Source: Geothermobacter ehrlichii (GTDB lineage: Bacteria > Desulfobacterota > Desulfuromonadia > Desulfuromonadales > Geothermobacteraceae). From it: DNA of 64,000 bases. The stretch spans positions 1-64,000 of the forward strand of contig NZ_VNIB01000011.1 in NCBI RefSeq assembly GCF_008124615.1. Direction: 5' to 3'. Shown here one piece after another: positions 19,018 to 31,458 of this stretch. The notes under the pieces were generated by a model, which was not told where the DNA came from, searched no databases, and saw only the letters and a list, made by a program, of their open reading frames with translations. Every line of letters starts with the position of its first letter. Positions within the stretch are counted from its first letter, which is position 1. Made by a program: the position numbers and the translations under genes.

Positions 19018-19749
19018 ATGCCCTATTCGAAATACTTCCGACCGGACCAGAAACTGCTGCTGCGCCCCCTGCGCGACGACCAGGAGCGAATCGAAAATCT
19101 GAGCGCCTACGTGGTTCGCCTTGCGGAAGACGTGATCTGCCTCTATTTCCCTTACGAGAACCGTCCCGGCGAAGAATATCCCTTCGAACCCGAGATGCCC
19201 GTCGAACTGGTGGGTGAAGCTCTGGGACTCGGCATTCGCATCACCGGAAACTTCCAGCGGCAGTTGGACCGGGACCAGGTCGAGATCAGGCTCAACAACG
19301 ACCTGCAGGCCTTCCAGCGGCGCATCCACCCCCGTGGCGACGTGACGGTCGGCCTGCGCTATACCCGCGGACACGGTGCTCTGCGTACTTTTCGCAGCCA
19401 GTGGGAAAAGAATGTCCGCATTCTTGCCGGCCAGCGCAGTCTGGAAAAACTGGGACACTTTCCCCGGGTCGCCATCAATCTCGGCACCGGCGGGCTGCGC
19501 TTTGCCATCAAGTCGTCGGTTCAGGTGGCCGACCTGTGCATGGTCCTCATCCAGTTGCAGCCGGAAAACACCCCCATCTGTGCCCTGGCGGAAGTGGTCT
19601 GGATCGCCGAGGAAGACGATGACCAGGCGGAGAAACGGACCGCCGGCCTGCAATTCATCAACATCCTGAAGAGCGATCAGCAGAAAATCGAGACTTTCCT
19701 GCGTGAAACCCGAACCTTGGCCGAGAGTCCGTCGGAAAATCCTTCCTGA
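19018..19749 (+). CDS. PilZ/YcgR-like domain protein
   Basis: About 243 residues. The C-terminal half has the PilZ layout: an arginine-containing strand followed by FPRVAINLGTGGLRF, which stands where c-di-GMP-binding PilZ domains have (D/N)xSxxG. The serine is T/G-shifted, so ligand binding is uncertain. The N-terminal part resembles the YcgR-N fold. No Shine-Dalgarno site is visible upstream of the ATG at 19018, and a terminator ends 13 bases before it; either it is leaderless, or another start is used. Confidence 0.7.
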   Translation: MPYSKYFRPDQKLLLRPLRDDQERIENLSAYVVRLAEDVICLYFPYENRPGEEYPFEPEMPVELVGEALGLGIRITGNFQRQLDRDQVEIRLNNDLQAFQRRIHPRGDVTVGLRYTRGHGALRTFRSQWEKNVRILAGQRSLEKLGHFPRVAINLGTGGLRFAIKSSVQVADLCMVLIQLQPENTPICALAEVVWIAEEDDDQAEKRTAGLQFINILKSDQQKIETFLRETRTLAESPSENPS

Positions 19750-19904
19750 TTATTTGATTATCCCATTGATTTAAAAGCTTTTTTCCAACTCATCCACAAT
19801 TTCGTGGAAAACCCTGTGGGCAATCTGGGTACGAACATCCACAATCGGCAGAGACAGACGGACGCTGGCGTTTTGCCTAATTTTTAGACAACCAAAAAGG
19901 ATCG

Positions 19905-20617
19905 TCAGACCGCAGCTGAAGCGATCGGTTCGGAGGGGAAAAAGCCGGGTTCGGGGCGGGGAGAGACCCGCAGACCGCCGAGGTCGAGCAGGTGCAGAAA
20001 ACGTTCGCGATCGAGGTCACGGGCCCCGAGGGAATGGAGATGGGGACTGGGCAGCTGGCAGTCGATCAGGAGAAAATTGGCCGCCTGCAGACTGCGAACC
20101 AGCGTAACAAAAGCCACCTTCGACGCGTCCCGCCGCCGGGAGAACATCGACTCGCCGAAAAAGAACCGTCCCAGACAGATTCCGTAAAGACCGCCTGCCA
20201 GCTCTCCCTCGTGCCAGGCCTCCACCGAGTGGGCATAACCGAGACGGTGCAGACGACCGTAAGCCTCCTGCATCTGCGGAGTGATCCAGGTTCCCTCTTG
20301 AGACCGGCGACGCAGTCCGGCGCAGAGCTCGACGACCTGATCGAAGGCCTGGTCGAAGCTGATCCTGTATCGTCCGCGACGCAGGGTTTTCGCCAGACTG
20401 CGGGAGACGTGCAACTCACCTGGAAAAAGGACACAGCGCGGATCCGGAGACCACCAGAGGAGGGGATCGCCCTCGTTGAACCAGGGAAAAATCCCCATCG
20501 AATAGGCGAGCAGCAGCCGTTCGCTCGCCAGGTCGCCGCCGACGGCAAGCAGACCGTTTGCCTCGGCCAGATGCGGCGGCGGAAAGACCAGGGCGTCTCC
20601 GAGACGATAGACGGGCA

Positions 20618-20618
<1 letters not shown>
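19905..20618 (-). CDS. aat: Leucyl/phenylalanyl-tRNA-protein transferase Aat
   Basis: 237 residues. Aat adds Leu or Phe to proteins with N-terminal Lys or Arg, making N-degrons read by ClpS. Conserved parts are [44 protein letters not shown] and the FFGESMFS loop. The ATG at 20618 overlaps the clpA stop as TGATG; a GTG one codon earlier is possible. With clpS and clpA upstream, the three genes form a complete N-end-rule degradation unit. Confidence 0.96.
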
Positions 20619-22867
<2,249 letters not shown>

Positions 22868-22883
22868 GGAACCTCGTTGTCCG

Positions 22884-23198
22884 TCATGCCTCTTCGAGGC
22901 TGCAGCGAAGAGGAAATCCGGTCTGTCGCGCCAGATTGTGTACCTGCGCGATCTTGGTTTCGGCGACTTCGTAGGGAAAAACGCCGCAGACGCCAACCCC
23001 CTTGTGGTGGATGTGCAGCATGATCCGGTTGGCTTCGGTCGCCGACTTGTGGAAGACTTTCTGCAACACCTCGACCACGAAATCCATGGTCGTGTAGTCG
23101 TCGTTGTGCATCAACACCCGGAACAGGGGGGGTAGCTCCGTCCTGGTCTGGCTTTTCTCGTTGACCCCCGTCTGGGCTCCCGTCCACTCCCTGGCCAA
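22884..23198 (-). CDS. clpS: ClpS adaptor protein
   Basis: About 104 residues. ClpS binds N-degrons and hands them to ClpA. The core FRVLMHNDDYTTMDFVVEVL contains the conserved ND and TM positions, and IMLHIHHKGVGVCG the second half of the pocket. The start is a TTG at 23198 with AAGGAG eight bases upstream; the open frame continues further but without a site. First gene of clpS-clpA-aat. Confidence 0.92.
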   Translation of the reverse strand: MAREWTGAQTGVNEKSQTRTELPPLFRVLMHNDDYTTMDFVVEVLQKVFHKSATEANRIMLHIHHKGVGVCGVFPYEVAETKIAQVHNLARQTGFPLRCSLEEA

Positions 23199-23435
23199 TC
23201 CTGCAACTCCTTCTCTCGGCGATCTTCCCCGGCCGTTTCCGGCCTCTTTAGTCAATTTAAGCCCACCGGGACGACTTGCGCAAGGGGATGTCCGACAGGA
23301 AAATTCGGCCGCGGATCCGGGCATGCATCTTGCGTCATCTCCGGCCTGACCTGCCCGGTCGAAACGGAGGGACCATCGAAAACGACTGTTTGTGACACTT
23401 GTGCCGCCGGCGGAAAACAGACCGGGTCAAAGATG

Positions 23436-23450
23436 GTCACCCGCGGTGAC
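23436..23450. promoter_or_regulatory. 15-base perfect dyad, candidate operator
   Basis: GTCACC, CGC, GGTGAC: perfect half-sites around a three-base centre, about 37 bases before the start of the small zinc-ribbon gene and between divergent genes. The rest of this 290-base gap shows nothing else I can name. Confidence 0.4.
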
Positions 23451-23486
23451 AACCTTTGGAATTCAATACGATCTGGAGATTCAGAC

Positions 23487-23813
23487 ATGCAGCCAGAACA
23501 CCCCCCCGTCCGCTGCCCCCATTGTCAACAGACCGTCCACCTTCCACCGCACCCTGAACCGGGCCTCCTTGCCAGGCTGCTACGGCGCCGTCCCGGCAAC
23601 CGGAAACCCAAGATCTGGACCTGTCCCAGCTGCTCCCGTCGTGCCGCCTGGCCCGACAGTGGCTACGCGGAGGCCATCCCCACTGACTCGGGGCATCCGA
23701 ACCTCAGGGGCGTCACCTGCGGCCGGTGCCGGACCAAGATGAATTACAAGCCGGCCCACAGGGGACGGACCGTTCCCTGCACCAACTGCGCGTCCCTGCT
23801 GGTTCTCCCCTGA
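23487..23813 (+). CDS. Small four-CxxC zinc-ribbon protein
   Basis: 108 residues with CPHC, CPSC, CGRC and CTNC pairs, enough for two zinc ribbons. The C-terminal ribbon (CGRCRTKMNY to CASLLVLP) is closely like the C-terminal ribbon of the next gene (CGNCNHKLAY to CKSAFVLP), so the two are related in part. The start at 23487 has GGAG eight bases upstream. No signal peptide. Function unknown; such MJ0042-like ribbons are frequent in delta-proteobacterial proteins. Confidence 0.7.
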   Translation: MQPEHPPVRCPHCQQTVHLPPHPEPGLLARLLRRRPGNRKPKIWTCPSCSRRAAWPDSGYAEAIPTDSGHPNLRGVTCGRCRTKMNYKPAHRGRTVPCTNCASLLVLP

Positions 23814-23916
23814 AAAATGCTTAAAATATTGACACTTAGTTCCCTGGCGGTTTATTAAAGGAGAAAAACTTTACTTGGGCAACTCAAGCTGAACTGCGTT
23901 TGCGGGAGAAACCGAC

Positions 23917-24849
23917 ATGGACAATGGCATGATGCAGATGATGGGCGCCGCCGGAGGGATGCTGGGCCTGATCTTTTCCCTGCTGGGACTGATTCTTTCC
24001 ATCCTGGTCCCATTCTTCATCTGGCGGATCTGGAAATGGACCTACACCGCCAGCCAGGAACTGAAAAGCCTCAACGAAAAATTCGACCGGCTGTTGACGC
24101 TGCAGCAGGATGCCGGCCACCTGCCGCCAGCGGATGACACCGCCACGACAGCCACAACCGCCGCCTCCTTCGACGCCACGGCGGACGAAGAGACAACGGC
24201 TGAGACCTCCGCAGCCGAAGAGCTCGCCGCCGAAACGGCGGCGGCCATGGCCGTGGAAGAAGCGCCTGCAGATGAAGCGTCCGCCCCTACCGAAACCGGG
24301 TCCGCCCTTGAACAGCCACGGGACGAACCTGCGGCGGACGATGGCGGTTTCGATTTTTCCGTCGCAGACGAGGAGTTCGGCGAAGAGACGCAAGAAACCA
24401 CCGAGGAAGAGCTTTTCAGCTCCGCCGGTGACGACTTCGCCGCCGGCGACGATTTCGCCTTCGATACCGAAGATGACCAGACGGAGGCGGAGGCAGAGAC
24501 CGCTCCGACCGGGGAGCGGGTTGAAGGCGAAGAATCCGCATTCGGCGACCAGGAGGACTTCGCGGGAGCCTTCCAGGAAGAAGAGAGCGCCACGGACCAG
24601 CCGGACAGCGCCGCACAGGACGCCTGGGGCGGCGAAGAGGAAGAGAGCACCGAGCCGTTCCCGGCCGGTGAGCCAGAAGAGCCCGTGGAGGAAAAGCCGG
24701 CCATCATCCCGCTCGAGTCCGATCCGCGAAGGCCGGATGTCAAACTGGCCCGCTGCGGCAACTGCAACCACAAGCTCGCCTACAAGGAAGGCCTGAGCGG
24801 CAAGAAGGCACGCTGTCCTTCCTGCAAGTCGGCATTCGTCCTGCCCTGA
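23917..24849 (+). CDS. Membrane-anchored acidic protein with C-terminal zinc ribbon
   Basis: 310 residues. A hydrophobic helix at about 12-38 is followed by a short basic and helical part, then about 190 residues very rich in Glu, Asp, Ala and Thr with low complexity, and a C-terminal zinc ribbon (CGNC and CPSC, about 279-308). The acidic linker is probably disordered, holding the ribbon away from the membrane. It shares the ribbon with the preceding gene, 103 bases upstream. A terminator follows. I recognise no function. Confidence 0.75.
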   Translation: MDNGMMQMMGAAGGMLGLIFSLLGLILSILVPFFIWRIWKWTYTASQELKSLNEKFDRLLTLQQDAGHLPPADDTATTATTAASFDATADEETTAETSAAEELAAETAAAMAVEEAPADEASAPTETGSALEQPRDEPAADDGGFDFSVADEEFGEETQETTEEELFSSAGDDFAAGDDFAFDTEDDQTEAEAETAPTGERVEGEESAFGDQEDFAGAFQEEESATDQPDSAAQDAWGGEEEESTEPFPAGEPEEPVEEKPAIIPLESDPRRPDVKLARCGNCNHKLAYKEGLSGKKARCPSCKSAFVLP

Positions 24850-24887
24850 CCGGCGGGCAACGACTGTCACAACCTGTCCAACCGACC

Positions 24888-24916
24888 GGGACCGCCGAGG
24901 CGGTCCCGTTTTTATT
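24888..24916 (+). terminator. Intrinsic terminator after zinc-ribbon gene
   Basis: GGGACCGCC pairs with GGCGGTCCC around a very short loop and is followed by GTTTTTATT. Confidence 0.85.
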
Positions 24917-24985
24917 GGGGCCTGCACCAGTGTTCTCGGAGATGACCGATTGCCCACCGGACAGCGGGCTGCTACATTGTGCGCC

Positions 24986-26131
24986 ATGAGTCTGCGCCTG
25001 CTCCATACCTCCGACTGGCATCTCGGCCGCCAGTTCCACAACGTCTCCCTGCTCGAAGACCAGCGGCACGTCCTCGGACAGATCGTCGGCATCGTCGAAC
25101 AGCACCGGGTCGACGCGGTGATCGTCGCCGGCGACATCTACGACCGGTCGGTACCGCCGGCGGCGGCGGTGGAACTGCTCGACGAAACGGTGCACCGCAT
25201 CTGCAACCGGCTCGGCGTGCCGATGATCCTGATCGCAGGCAACCACGACGGCCCGCAGCGGCTCGCCTTCGCCTCGCGCCAGCTGGCCGGAGCCGGCCTG
25301 CACCTGGCAGGCCCCCTCCGACCGCAGCCGGAACCGGTCGTTCTGCGCAAGGGAGAGGACGAACTGGCCATCTACCCGATCCCCTTCGCCGAGCCGGCCA
25401 TCGTACGCCAGCTGCACGGGGTCGAGGTCGCCAGCCACGACGAGGCCATGGCCCTGCTGCTCGAACAGGTACGGCAACACAACGGACCGCAGCGCCCCTG
25501 CGTGGTGGTGGCGCACTGCTTTCTGGCCGGCGGTGAAGCCTGCGAGTCGGAACGCCCCTTAAGTCTCGGCGGCGCCGGGCAGGTGGCACCGCAGCACTTC
25601 GCAGGTTTCGCCTATGCTGCCCTCGGGCATCTGCACGGCCCCCAGCACCGGGGCGAACCGCACATCCGCTACTCCGGCTCGCCGCTAAAGTATTCCTTTT
25701 CGGAAGAGCGGCACCGCAAGAGCGTCACCCTGGTCGACATCGATGCCCGGGGCCAGGCGCACATCGAGACGTTGCCGCTCGAGCCGCTGCGCGACATGCG
25801 CTGCCTCGAGGGTGAACTGGAAGAGCTGCTGGAGGCGGGACGGCAGGATCCGCGCCGCGACGACTATCTGCTGGTGCGGCTGACCGACACCCACGCCATC
25901 CTCGATTTGATGGCCAGGCTGCGCGAGGTCTATCCCAACGTGCTGCATCTCGAACGCCCCGGCCTGATGGCCCGCGGGGAAAACCTGCGCCTCGACCGGC
26001 AGCATCTCCGGCAGGGGGAGCTGCGGATGTTCGAGGATTTCTTCCGCCAGGTGACCGGCGGGGAGCTGGATGAGGAACAGCGCCGGCTGGTTGCCGGCAT
26101 CATCGAACAGCTGCACCGGGAGGACGGCTGA
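24986..26131 (+). CDS. sbcD: Exonuclease SbcD (Mre11-like)
   Basis: 381 residues. The calcineurin-like nuclease motifs are in order: SDWHLGR, GDIYDR, AGNHD, VVAHC and GHLHGPQ. SbcD with SbcC cuts hairpins and blocked DNA ends. The ATG at 24986 has no clear ribosome-binding site, but starts exactly at the conserved MSLRLLHTSDWHLG. Its stop overlaps the sbcC ATG by one base. Confidence 0.95.
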   Translation: MSLRLLHTSDWHLGRQFHNVSLLEDQRHVLGQIVGIVEQHRVDAVIVAGDIYDRSVPPAAAVELLDETVHRICNRLGVPMILIAGNHDGPQRLAFASRQLAGAGLHLAGPLRPQPEPVVLRKGEDELAIYPIPFAEPAIVRQLHGVEVASHDEAMALLLEQVRQHNGPQRPCVVVAHCFLAGGEACESERPLSLGGAGQVAPQHFAGFAYAALGHLHGPQHRGEPHIRYSGSPLKYSFSEERHRKSVTLVDIDARGQAHIETLPLEPLRDMRCLEGELEELLEAGRQDPRRDDYLLVRLTDTHAILDLMARLREVYPNVLHLERPGLMARGENLRLDRQHLRQGELRMFEDFFRQVTGGELDEEQRRLVAGIIEQLHREDG

Positions 26132-29025
26132 TGCGTCCGCTCCGCCTGGTCATGACCGCCTTCGGCCCCTTTCCGGGGAGCGAAACCGTCGATTTCACCG
26201 CCCTGGGAGAGAATCCTCTCTTTCTCATCAACGGCCCGACCGGCGCCGGCAAAACCAGCATTCTCGACGCCATCTGCTTTGCCCTCTACGGCAGGACCAC
26301 CGGCGACGAGCGCGAAGGCAACCAAATGCGCTGCGACCTGGCTCCCGTCGACCGGCTGACCGAAGTCGTCTTCGAGTTCGAACTCGCCAGCCGCCGCTAC
26401 CGCATCCGCCGCCTGCCCGAACAGCAGCGCCCCAAGAGTCGCGGCACCGGTTTCACCACCCAGGCACCGCAGGCGGAACTCTGCGAGCTGGTCGACGGCG
26501 GACAGAGGGTCCTGGTCGCCAGCAAGGTGAGTGAGGCGACCCGCACCATCGAGGAGCTGACAGGGCTTTCCGTCGACCAGTTCCGCCAGGTCATGGTCCT
26601 GCCGCAGGGCCGGTTCCGCCAGCTGCTGATGGCCGATTCCGGCGAGCGGGAACGCATCTTCAGCCGGCTCTTCGCCACCGGCATCTACCGACGCATCGAG
26701 GAGCGGCTCAAGGCCGAGGCCGCCACCATCCGGAAGCAGCGGGACGACCTGGTCAGCCGCTGCCAGGAAATTCTCGTCGGCGCCGACGTGGAAAGCTCCG
26801 ACGAGCTGGAGCGAGAAATCGCCACGCTGGAACCGCAGGTCGCAACCACCTGTGCGATGAAGGACCAGCGGGAGCGGGAATGGGCCGAAGCGGCACGACA
26901 GCTCGAACAGGCCCGCAGCCTGGAGGAAGGCTTCCGCAACCTCGACCAGGCCACGGCCGCCCTGCGGCAACTCGAGGCCCGTGCAGAAGAGATGACGGCC
27001 CTGCGCCGCCGGCTGCAGCTGGCGGACAAGGCGCTGCGGCTGAAGCCGCTCGTCGAACGCCGGCAGGCCTGCCGGCGCGACCTGACCGACGGCGAAAAGC
27101 AGGTTGCCGGCTGCCGGCGGCAACTGCAGGCGGCCGAAAAGGAGCTGCAGCACAGCGAACGGGAGCTGGCCCGGGTCACCGGGCTGCAGGCCCGGCTGGA
27201 ACGGGCAAAAAAGGAGGCGGACCGCCTGCAGGGCTACCGGCAGCGCGTTGCCACCCTGGACCGGGCCCGCCGGAAACTGCGCGCCGCCGAGCGGGACGAG
27301 GCCGTCACCCGCCTGCGCCTCGACCGGGCACGCTTCGCGACCTGCCGGCAACTCGAACGACAGCGGCGAAAACTGGCCGCCGACCTCGAGCGGCAACGCC
27401 ACCAGCTGCAGGAAAAAGAAGCGCTGGGCAAGAATCTGAAGACCGAGGTCGAGCGCCAGGAAAGAAACGTCCGAACCCTGGAGCTGGCCTGGCACCGGGG
27501 ACAGGCGGCCATTCTCGCCGCCGAACTGGCCGAGGGCGCTCCCTGCCCGGTCTGCGGCAGCCGGGAACATCCCGCTCCCGCCCGCAGCGAACAGCCCCTG
27601 CCGAGCCAGCAGGAGATCGAACAGGCCCGTGACAGGCTGGCCGGGCTGCGCAAACAGCTGGAACAGGCCCGGGAGGCCTATCGCGAAGCCAGAGAACGTA
27701 TCGCCGGCCTGCAGCTGGAGCTGGAACGTGTCGCCGGTGAACTGGAAGCGGCCGGACCGACCGATATCGACCGGCTGGAAACCGACCTGCGGCAGAGAGC
27801 CGACGAACTGGGCCTCGGACCGGAGGATGAGGACAGCGCCGAAACGGCCATCGCCGAACGCGAGGCCGCCGTCGACCGGGCCCGGCTGGCCGTCACCGCC
27901 GCCCGCGCCGCCCTGGCCGCCGCCGAACGGGAAGTGCCGGAGGCCTACCGGGAAACGGAGCGTCTCGACGAGGAACTGGCGGCAACGCAGGAAGAGATCG
28001 CCGGACTGGAGAAGGAGATATCCCGAATCACCGGCCGGCAGCAACAGGCCCGGGAAGGGGTGAAGGCGGCCCGCAGCGCTCTGGAGCAGGCCGGGCGGCA
28101 ACACGCCCGGGCGCAACAGGAGCTTGCCCATGCGGAGCGGGAGCTGGCCGAGGCGCTGGCACAGAGTCCGTTCGATGACGAAGAGGCCTGGCAGCAGGCG
28201 CTGTGCGACGAGGCGACCTGCGAAAACCTCCGGCAGCAGCTGGCCGCTCACGACACCGCCGTCCAGCAGAACGAGGGGATCCGCCGCCAGCTGGAGAAAC
28301 AGCTGGCCGGCAGGGAGCGGCCCGACCTGGGCGCCCTGCAGATCCGGCTCGACCAGGCCGAAAGCGAGAAAAAACGGGCACAGGAAGACTGGCGCCGGTG
28401 CGACCAGCGTCTGCAACAACTGCTCGCGGCCCGAAAACGGCTGCACAAGAACAGCCGCGAACTGGCCGAACTCGACCGCCGCTACCGGGTGACCGGCACC
28501 CTGAGCGATGTCGCCAATGGCCAGACCGGCCGGCGGATCAGCCTGCAGAGATTCGTACTCAGCGTTCTGCTCGACGACGTTCTCGTCGAGGCGAGCCGAC
28601 GACTGCACCTGATGAGCAGGGGCCGTTACCGGCTGCTGCGCCGCGAGGACAAAAGCAAGGGCAACCGGGCCTCGGGCCTCGACCTCGAGGTGGAAGACGC
28701 CTACACCGGCAAGACGCGGCCGGTCGCCACCCTGTCGGGCGGCGAAAGCTTCATGGCCGCCCTCTCCCTGGCGCTGGGCCTGTCCGACGTGGTCCAGGCC
28801 CATGCCGGCGGCATCCGGCTCGACACCCTGTTCATCGACGAGGGCTTCGGCAGCCTCGACACCGAATCCCTCGACCTGGCCGTCCGCACCCTGATCGACC
28901 TGCAGTCGAGCGGACGCATGATCGGCATCATCTCCCACGTCGCCGAGCTGAAAGAGCAGATCGGCCTGCGCATCGACGTCAGCAGCAGCCGCCTCGGCAG
29001 CAGCCTGAGGCTGGTCGTCCCCTGA
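26131..29025 (+). CDS. sbcC: Exonuclease subunit SbcC (Rad50-like ATPase)
   Basis: 964 residues. The N-terminal ATPase half has Walker [11 protein letters not shown], then long coiled coils broken by the zinc hook CPVC (in [11 protein letters not shown]), then the ABC signature LSGGE and Walker [12 protein letters not shown]. It partners SbcD in ATP-dependent processing of DNA ends and palindromes. Start overlaps sbcD by TGATG, so translation is probably coupled. Confidence 0.96.
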   Translation: MRPLRLVMTAFGPFPGSETVDFTALGENPLFLINGPTGAGKTSILDAICFALYGRTTGDEREGNQMRCDLAPVDRLTEVVFEFELASRRYRIRRLPEQQRPKSRGTGFTTQAPQAELCELVDGGQRVLVASKVSEATRTIEELTGLSVDQFRQVMVLPQGRFRQLLMADSGERERIFSRLFATGIYRRIEERLKAEAATIRKQRDDLVSRCQEILVGADVESSDELEREIATLEPQVATTCAMKDQREREWAEAARQLEQARSLEEGFRNLDQATAALRQLEARAEEMTALRRRLQLADKALRLKPLVERRQACRRDLTDGEKQVAGCRRQLQAAEKELQHSERELARVTGLQARLERAKKEADRLQGYRQRVATLDRARRKLRAAERDEAVTRLRLDRARFATCRQLERQRRKLAADLERQRHQLQEKEALGKNLKTEVERQERNVRTLELAWHRGQAAILAAELAEGAPCPVCGSREHPAPARSEQPLPSQQEIEQARDRLAGLRKQLEQAREAYREARERIAGLQLELERVAGELEAAGPTDIDRLETDLRQRADELGLGPEDEDSAETAIAEREAAVDRARLAVTAARAALAAAEREVPEAYRETERLDEELAATQEEIAGLEKEISRITGRQQQAREGVKAARSALEQAGRQHARAQQELAHAERELAEALAQSPFDDEEAWQQALCDEATCENLRQQLAAHDTAVQQNEGIRRQLEKQLAGRERPDLGALQIRLDQAESEKKRAQEDWRRCDQRLQQLLAARKRLHKNSRELAELDRRYRVTGTLSDVANGQTGRRISLQRFVLSVLLDDVLVEASRRLHLMSRGRYRLLRREDKSKGNRASGLDLEVEDAYTGKTRPVATLSGGESFMAALSLALGLSDVVQAHAGGIRLDTLFIDEGFGSLDTESLDLAVRTLIDLQSSGRMIGIISHVAELKEQIGLRIDVSSSRLGSSLRLVVP

Positions 29026-29144
29026 ACCGGAATCCGCCGCCACCATCTATTTTCGCCGGCGGTCTTTACAGACCTCCGGCGGCCACCTATATTCCTATAT
29101 TGAATTTGCATCAACCAACCGTACTTCCTGAGGAGTCGAACGAC

Positions 29145-29726
29145 ATGCTGCGAAAAACCTGGTTCCTGCTGCTCCTGCTTCCCCTGCTGCTCGGCGGCTG
29201 CGGCTACAACGAAATCCAGAAGAACGAGGAGGCGGTCATCGCCGCCTGGGCCGACGTCGAAGCCACCTACCAGCGCCGCGCCGACCTGATCCCCAACCTG
29301 GTGGAGACGGTCAAGGCCTATGCCGCCCACGAGAAGGAAACCCTTCAGGCAGTCACCGAGGCCCGCGCCAGCATCGGCAAGGTCAGCCTTTCGCCGCAGG
29401 ATCTCGACAATCCCGAAGCGCTGCGCAGATTCCAGCAGGCGCAGCAGCAGCTCTCCGGCGCCCTGTCGCGGCTGCTGCTGGTAGCCGAACGCTATCCCGA
29501 TCTCAAGGCCAGCCAGAACTTCCGCGACCTGCAGCACCAGCTCGAGGGAACCGAGAACCGGATCAACGTCGCCCGCCAGCGCTACAACGAGGCGGTGCGC
29601 CGCTTCAACACCTCGATCCGGGTCTTTCCCAACAACCTGACCAACAAGTTCCTGCTGCACCTGGAACGCAAGGAACCGTTCAAGGCCGAAGCCGGCGCCG
29701 AAAAGGCGCCCAAGGTCAGATTCTAG
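29145..29726 (+). CDS. lemA: LemA-family lipoprotein
   Basis: 193 residues. A lipobox (LLGGC) follows a short hydrophobic signal, and the LemA core is clear: [27 protein letters not shown], an [11 protein letters not shown] helix and a FPNN segment. LemA proteins are membrane proteins of unknown detailed role, nearly always beside TPM-domain genes as here. GAGGAG lies nine bases before the ATG. The downstream gene starts directly at the stop codon. Confidence 0.93.
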   Translation: MLRKTWFLLLLLPLLLGGCGYNEIQKNEEAVIAAWADVEATYQRRADLIPNLVETVKAYAAHEKETLQAVTEARASIGKVSLSPQDLDNPEALRRFQQAQQQLSGALSRLLLVAERYPDLKASQNFRDLQHQLEGTENRINVARQRYNEAVRRFNTSIRVFPNNLTNKFLLHLERKEPFKAEAGAEKAPKVRF

Positions 29727-30449
29727 ATGGCGAAGCGAGTCCTTGCAGTTCTGTCGCTGATCGCCGCCCTGGCGTTCGCCGCGCCCGCCGCGGCGCTCGA
29801 GGTTCCGCGTCTGACCGGGCACGTGAACGATCTGGCCGGCCTGCTGGGCAGTGAAACCCGGCAACGGCTCGAGCGTTTTCTGACCGACTTCGAGCGGAGC
29901 GATTCGACCCAGATCGTCGTGCTCACCATCCCCTCCCTCAAGGGCGAGGCGCTGGAAGACTACGCCCTGAAAGTGGCCGAAACCTGGGGGCTGGGGCAAC
30001 AAGGCAAGGACAATGGCGCCCTGCTGCTGGTGGCCAAAAACGAACGCAAGGTGCGCATCGAGGTCGGCTACGGACTCGAGGGCCGGTTGACCGACCTGCT
30101 CGCCGGCCGCATCATCGACAACGAGATCGTCCCCCATTTCCGGCTGGGTGATTTCGACGGCGGCATCATCGCCGGCATCCGGGGCATGGTCGAGGCGGTC
30201 CGCGGCGAGTACAAGGGAAGCGGCACCGTCAGCCGCAAGAAGCGCCGGCACCCGCTGGGCCTGCTGCCGCTGCTTCTCTTTCTCGGTCCGGGCCTGCTCT
30301 TTCTCGGCGGCGGACGCCGGCGCTACCGGCACGGCGGTTTCTGGATTGGAGGCTTCGGCGGCGGTTTCGGCGGTGGCTTTGGCGGAGGAGGAGGCTTTTC
30401 CGGCGGTGGCGGCGGCTTCGGCGGCGGCGGCGCGTCCGGCAGCTGGTAA
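29727..30449 (+). CDS. TPM-domain protein (YgcG family), exported
   Basis: 240 residues. A signal peptide (about 1-23) is followed by a TPM domain (about 28-160; VNDLAGLLG, STQIVVLTIPSL, VGYGLEGRLTD), then a membrane helix near 170-190 and a tail almost entirely of glycine with phenylalanine and serine, ending in GASGSW. This is the classic YgcG layout. The start abuts the lemA stop codon. The glycine-rich tail is probably outside the cell membrane; its function is unknown. Confidence 0.9.
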   Translation: MAKRVLAVLSLIAALAFAAPAAALEVPRLTGHVNDLAGLLGSETRQRLERFLTDFERSDSTQIVVLTIPSLKGEALEDYALKVAETWGLGQQGKDNGALLLVAKNERKVRIEVGYGLEGRLTDLLAGRIIDNEIVPHFRLGDFDGGIIAGIRGMVEAVRGEYKGSGTVSRKKRRHPLGLLPLLLFLGPGLLFLGGGRRRYRHGGFWIGGFGGGFGGGFGGGGGFSGGGGGFGGGGASGSW

Positions 30450-30457
30450 TCATACAT

Positions 30458-30640
30458 TCACCACAGAGGAACGAAGACACCGAGACCGGCAAAAAAACAA
30501 GAGAAACGGGCGCTGATAAAAACCGATTTACGCTGATTGAATGCCAAACAGAAGGGTCTTCTATCATGTTTTCAGCGTCTGTCAGCGTCCTGCCGAATCT
30601 GGTTTTCTCTGCACCTCCGTGTCTCCGTGGTAAAAACCGA
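30458..30640 (+). repeat. Seven-base-period paired repeat (ACAGAGG/CTCCGTG type)
   Basis: The left arm (CCACAGAGGAACGAAGACACC) and the right arm (CTCTGCACCTCCGTGTCTCC) complement each other imperfectly and keep a seven-base register. Nested between them are further arms with CGCTGAT and ATCAGCG-like repeats. It separates the two TPM genes. Confidence 0.65.
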
Positions 30641-30647
30641 GGACAAG

Positions 30648-31283
30648 ATGCCCGAAACGACAGCCAGCACTTTTTTCAGCGAGGAGGAACGCCGCCGCAT
30701 CGAACAGGCGGTGCGGCAGGTCGAGGAGCGCACCAGCGGCGAGATCGTCCCCCTGATCGTCGACGCCAGCTACGACTACCCGCGGGCCGAACTGATCGGC
30801 GCTGGCTGCTTCTCCCTGGCCAGCGCCCTGTTCGCCTGCTGGCTGATCGCCAGCGAATCGATCTGGATCTTTCTCCCCTTCTGGGCTGCCTTTTTCGCGG
30901 CCTTCTGGCTGCTCATCCGCCGCGTCCCCGCCCTCAAGCGGCGCCTGATCCCTCCGGCCGAAATCGACGCCGAGGTCGAGGAGAAGGCGCTGGTTTCCTT
31001 TCTGCAGTACGGCCTGCACCAGACCCGCGACCGCACCGGCGTCCTCATCCTGATCTCCCTGTTCGAGCGCCGGGTACACATCCTGGCGGACAAGGGCATC
31101 AACGAGAAGGTTCCGCCCGGCACCTGGGACGAGCTGGTGCACAGCATCACCGCCGGCATCCGCGGCGGCACCGCCTGCCAGGCCCTCTGCGACGCCATCC
31201 ACCGCTGCGGCGAACTGCTGGAAAAGGACTTTCCCCGTCGCGAAGACGATGCCGACGAGCTGCCCAACCTGATTGTCGAGTAG
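30648..31283 (+). CDS. TPM-domain membrane protein
   Basis: 211 residues. Residues about 1-45 open the TPM fold (RTSGEIVPLIVDASYDYP), two adjacent membrane helices follow at about 50-92, and the domain resumes (RTGVLILISLFERRVHILAD, DELVHSITAGIR). The paralogue upstream has its helix after the domain instead. The GAGGA site precedes the ATG at 30648. Third gene of the lemA group, separated from the second by the repeat. Confidence 0.85.
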   Translation: MPETTASTFFSEEERRRIEQAVRQVEERTSGEIVPLIVDASYDYPRAELIGAGCFSLASALFACWLIASESIWIFLPFWAAFFAAFWLLIRRVPALKRRLIPPAEIDAEVEEKALVSFLQYGLHQTRDRTGVLILISLFERRVHILADKGINEKVPPGTWDELVHSITAGIRGGTACQALCDAIHRCGELLEKDFPRREDDADELPNLIVE

Positions 31284-31458
31284 GACAGCCCTCAGCCTGA
31301 ATCTGCGAGTTCATGCCGGATGAAGAGTGCAACTGCTTGGCCTGAATGCGGTTTTCAAAAATCTTAGGTGCACCCACACAGGTTCACCGGTGATTCCTGG
31401 AAAGCGCAGGCAGGCCAATTGAGGTGTGCTATTCGCCGGCGATGAGCTCACTTCAGGC

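Noticed and set aside
19750-19904. Possible replication origin with ATCCACA sequences
   Set aside because: Only partial DnaA-box-like strings, no cluster of full TTATCCACA boxes and no dnaA, dnaN or parAB nearby; the region is between convergent genes.
25930-29046. Minus-strand open frame of over 1000 codons antisense to sbcC
   Set aside because: GC-rich DNA leaves antisense frames open; SbcC on the plus strand has all expected motifs.
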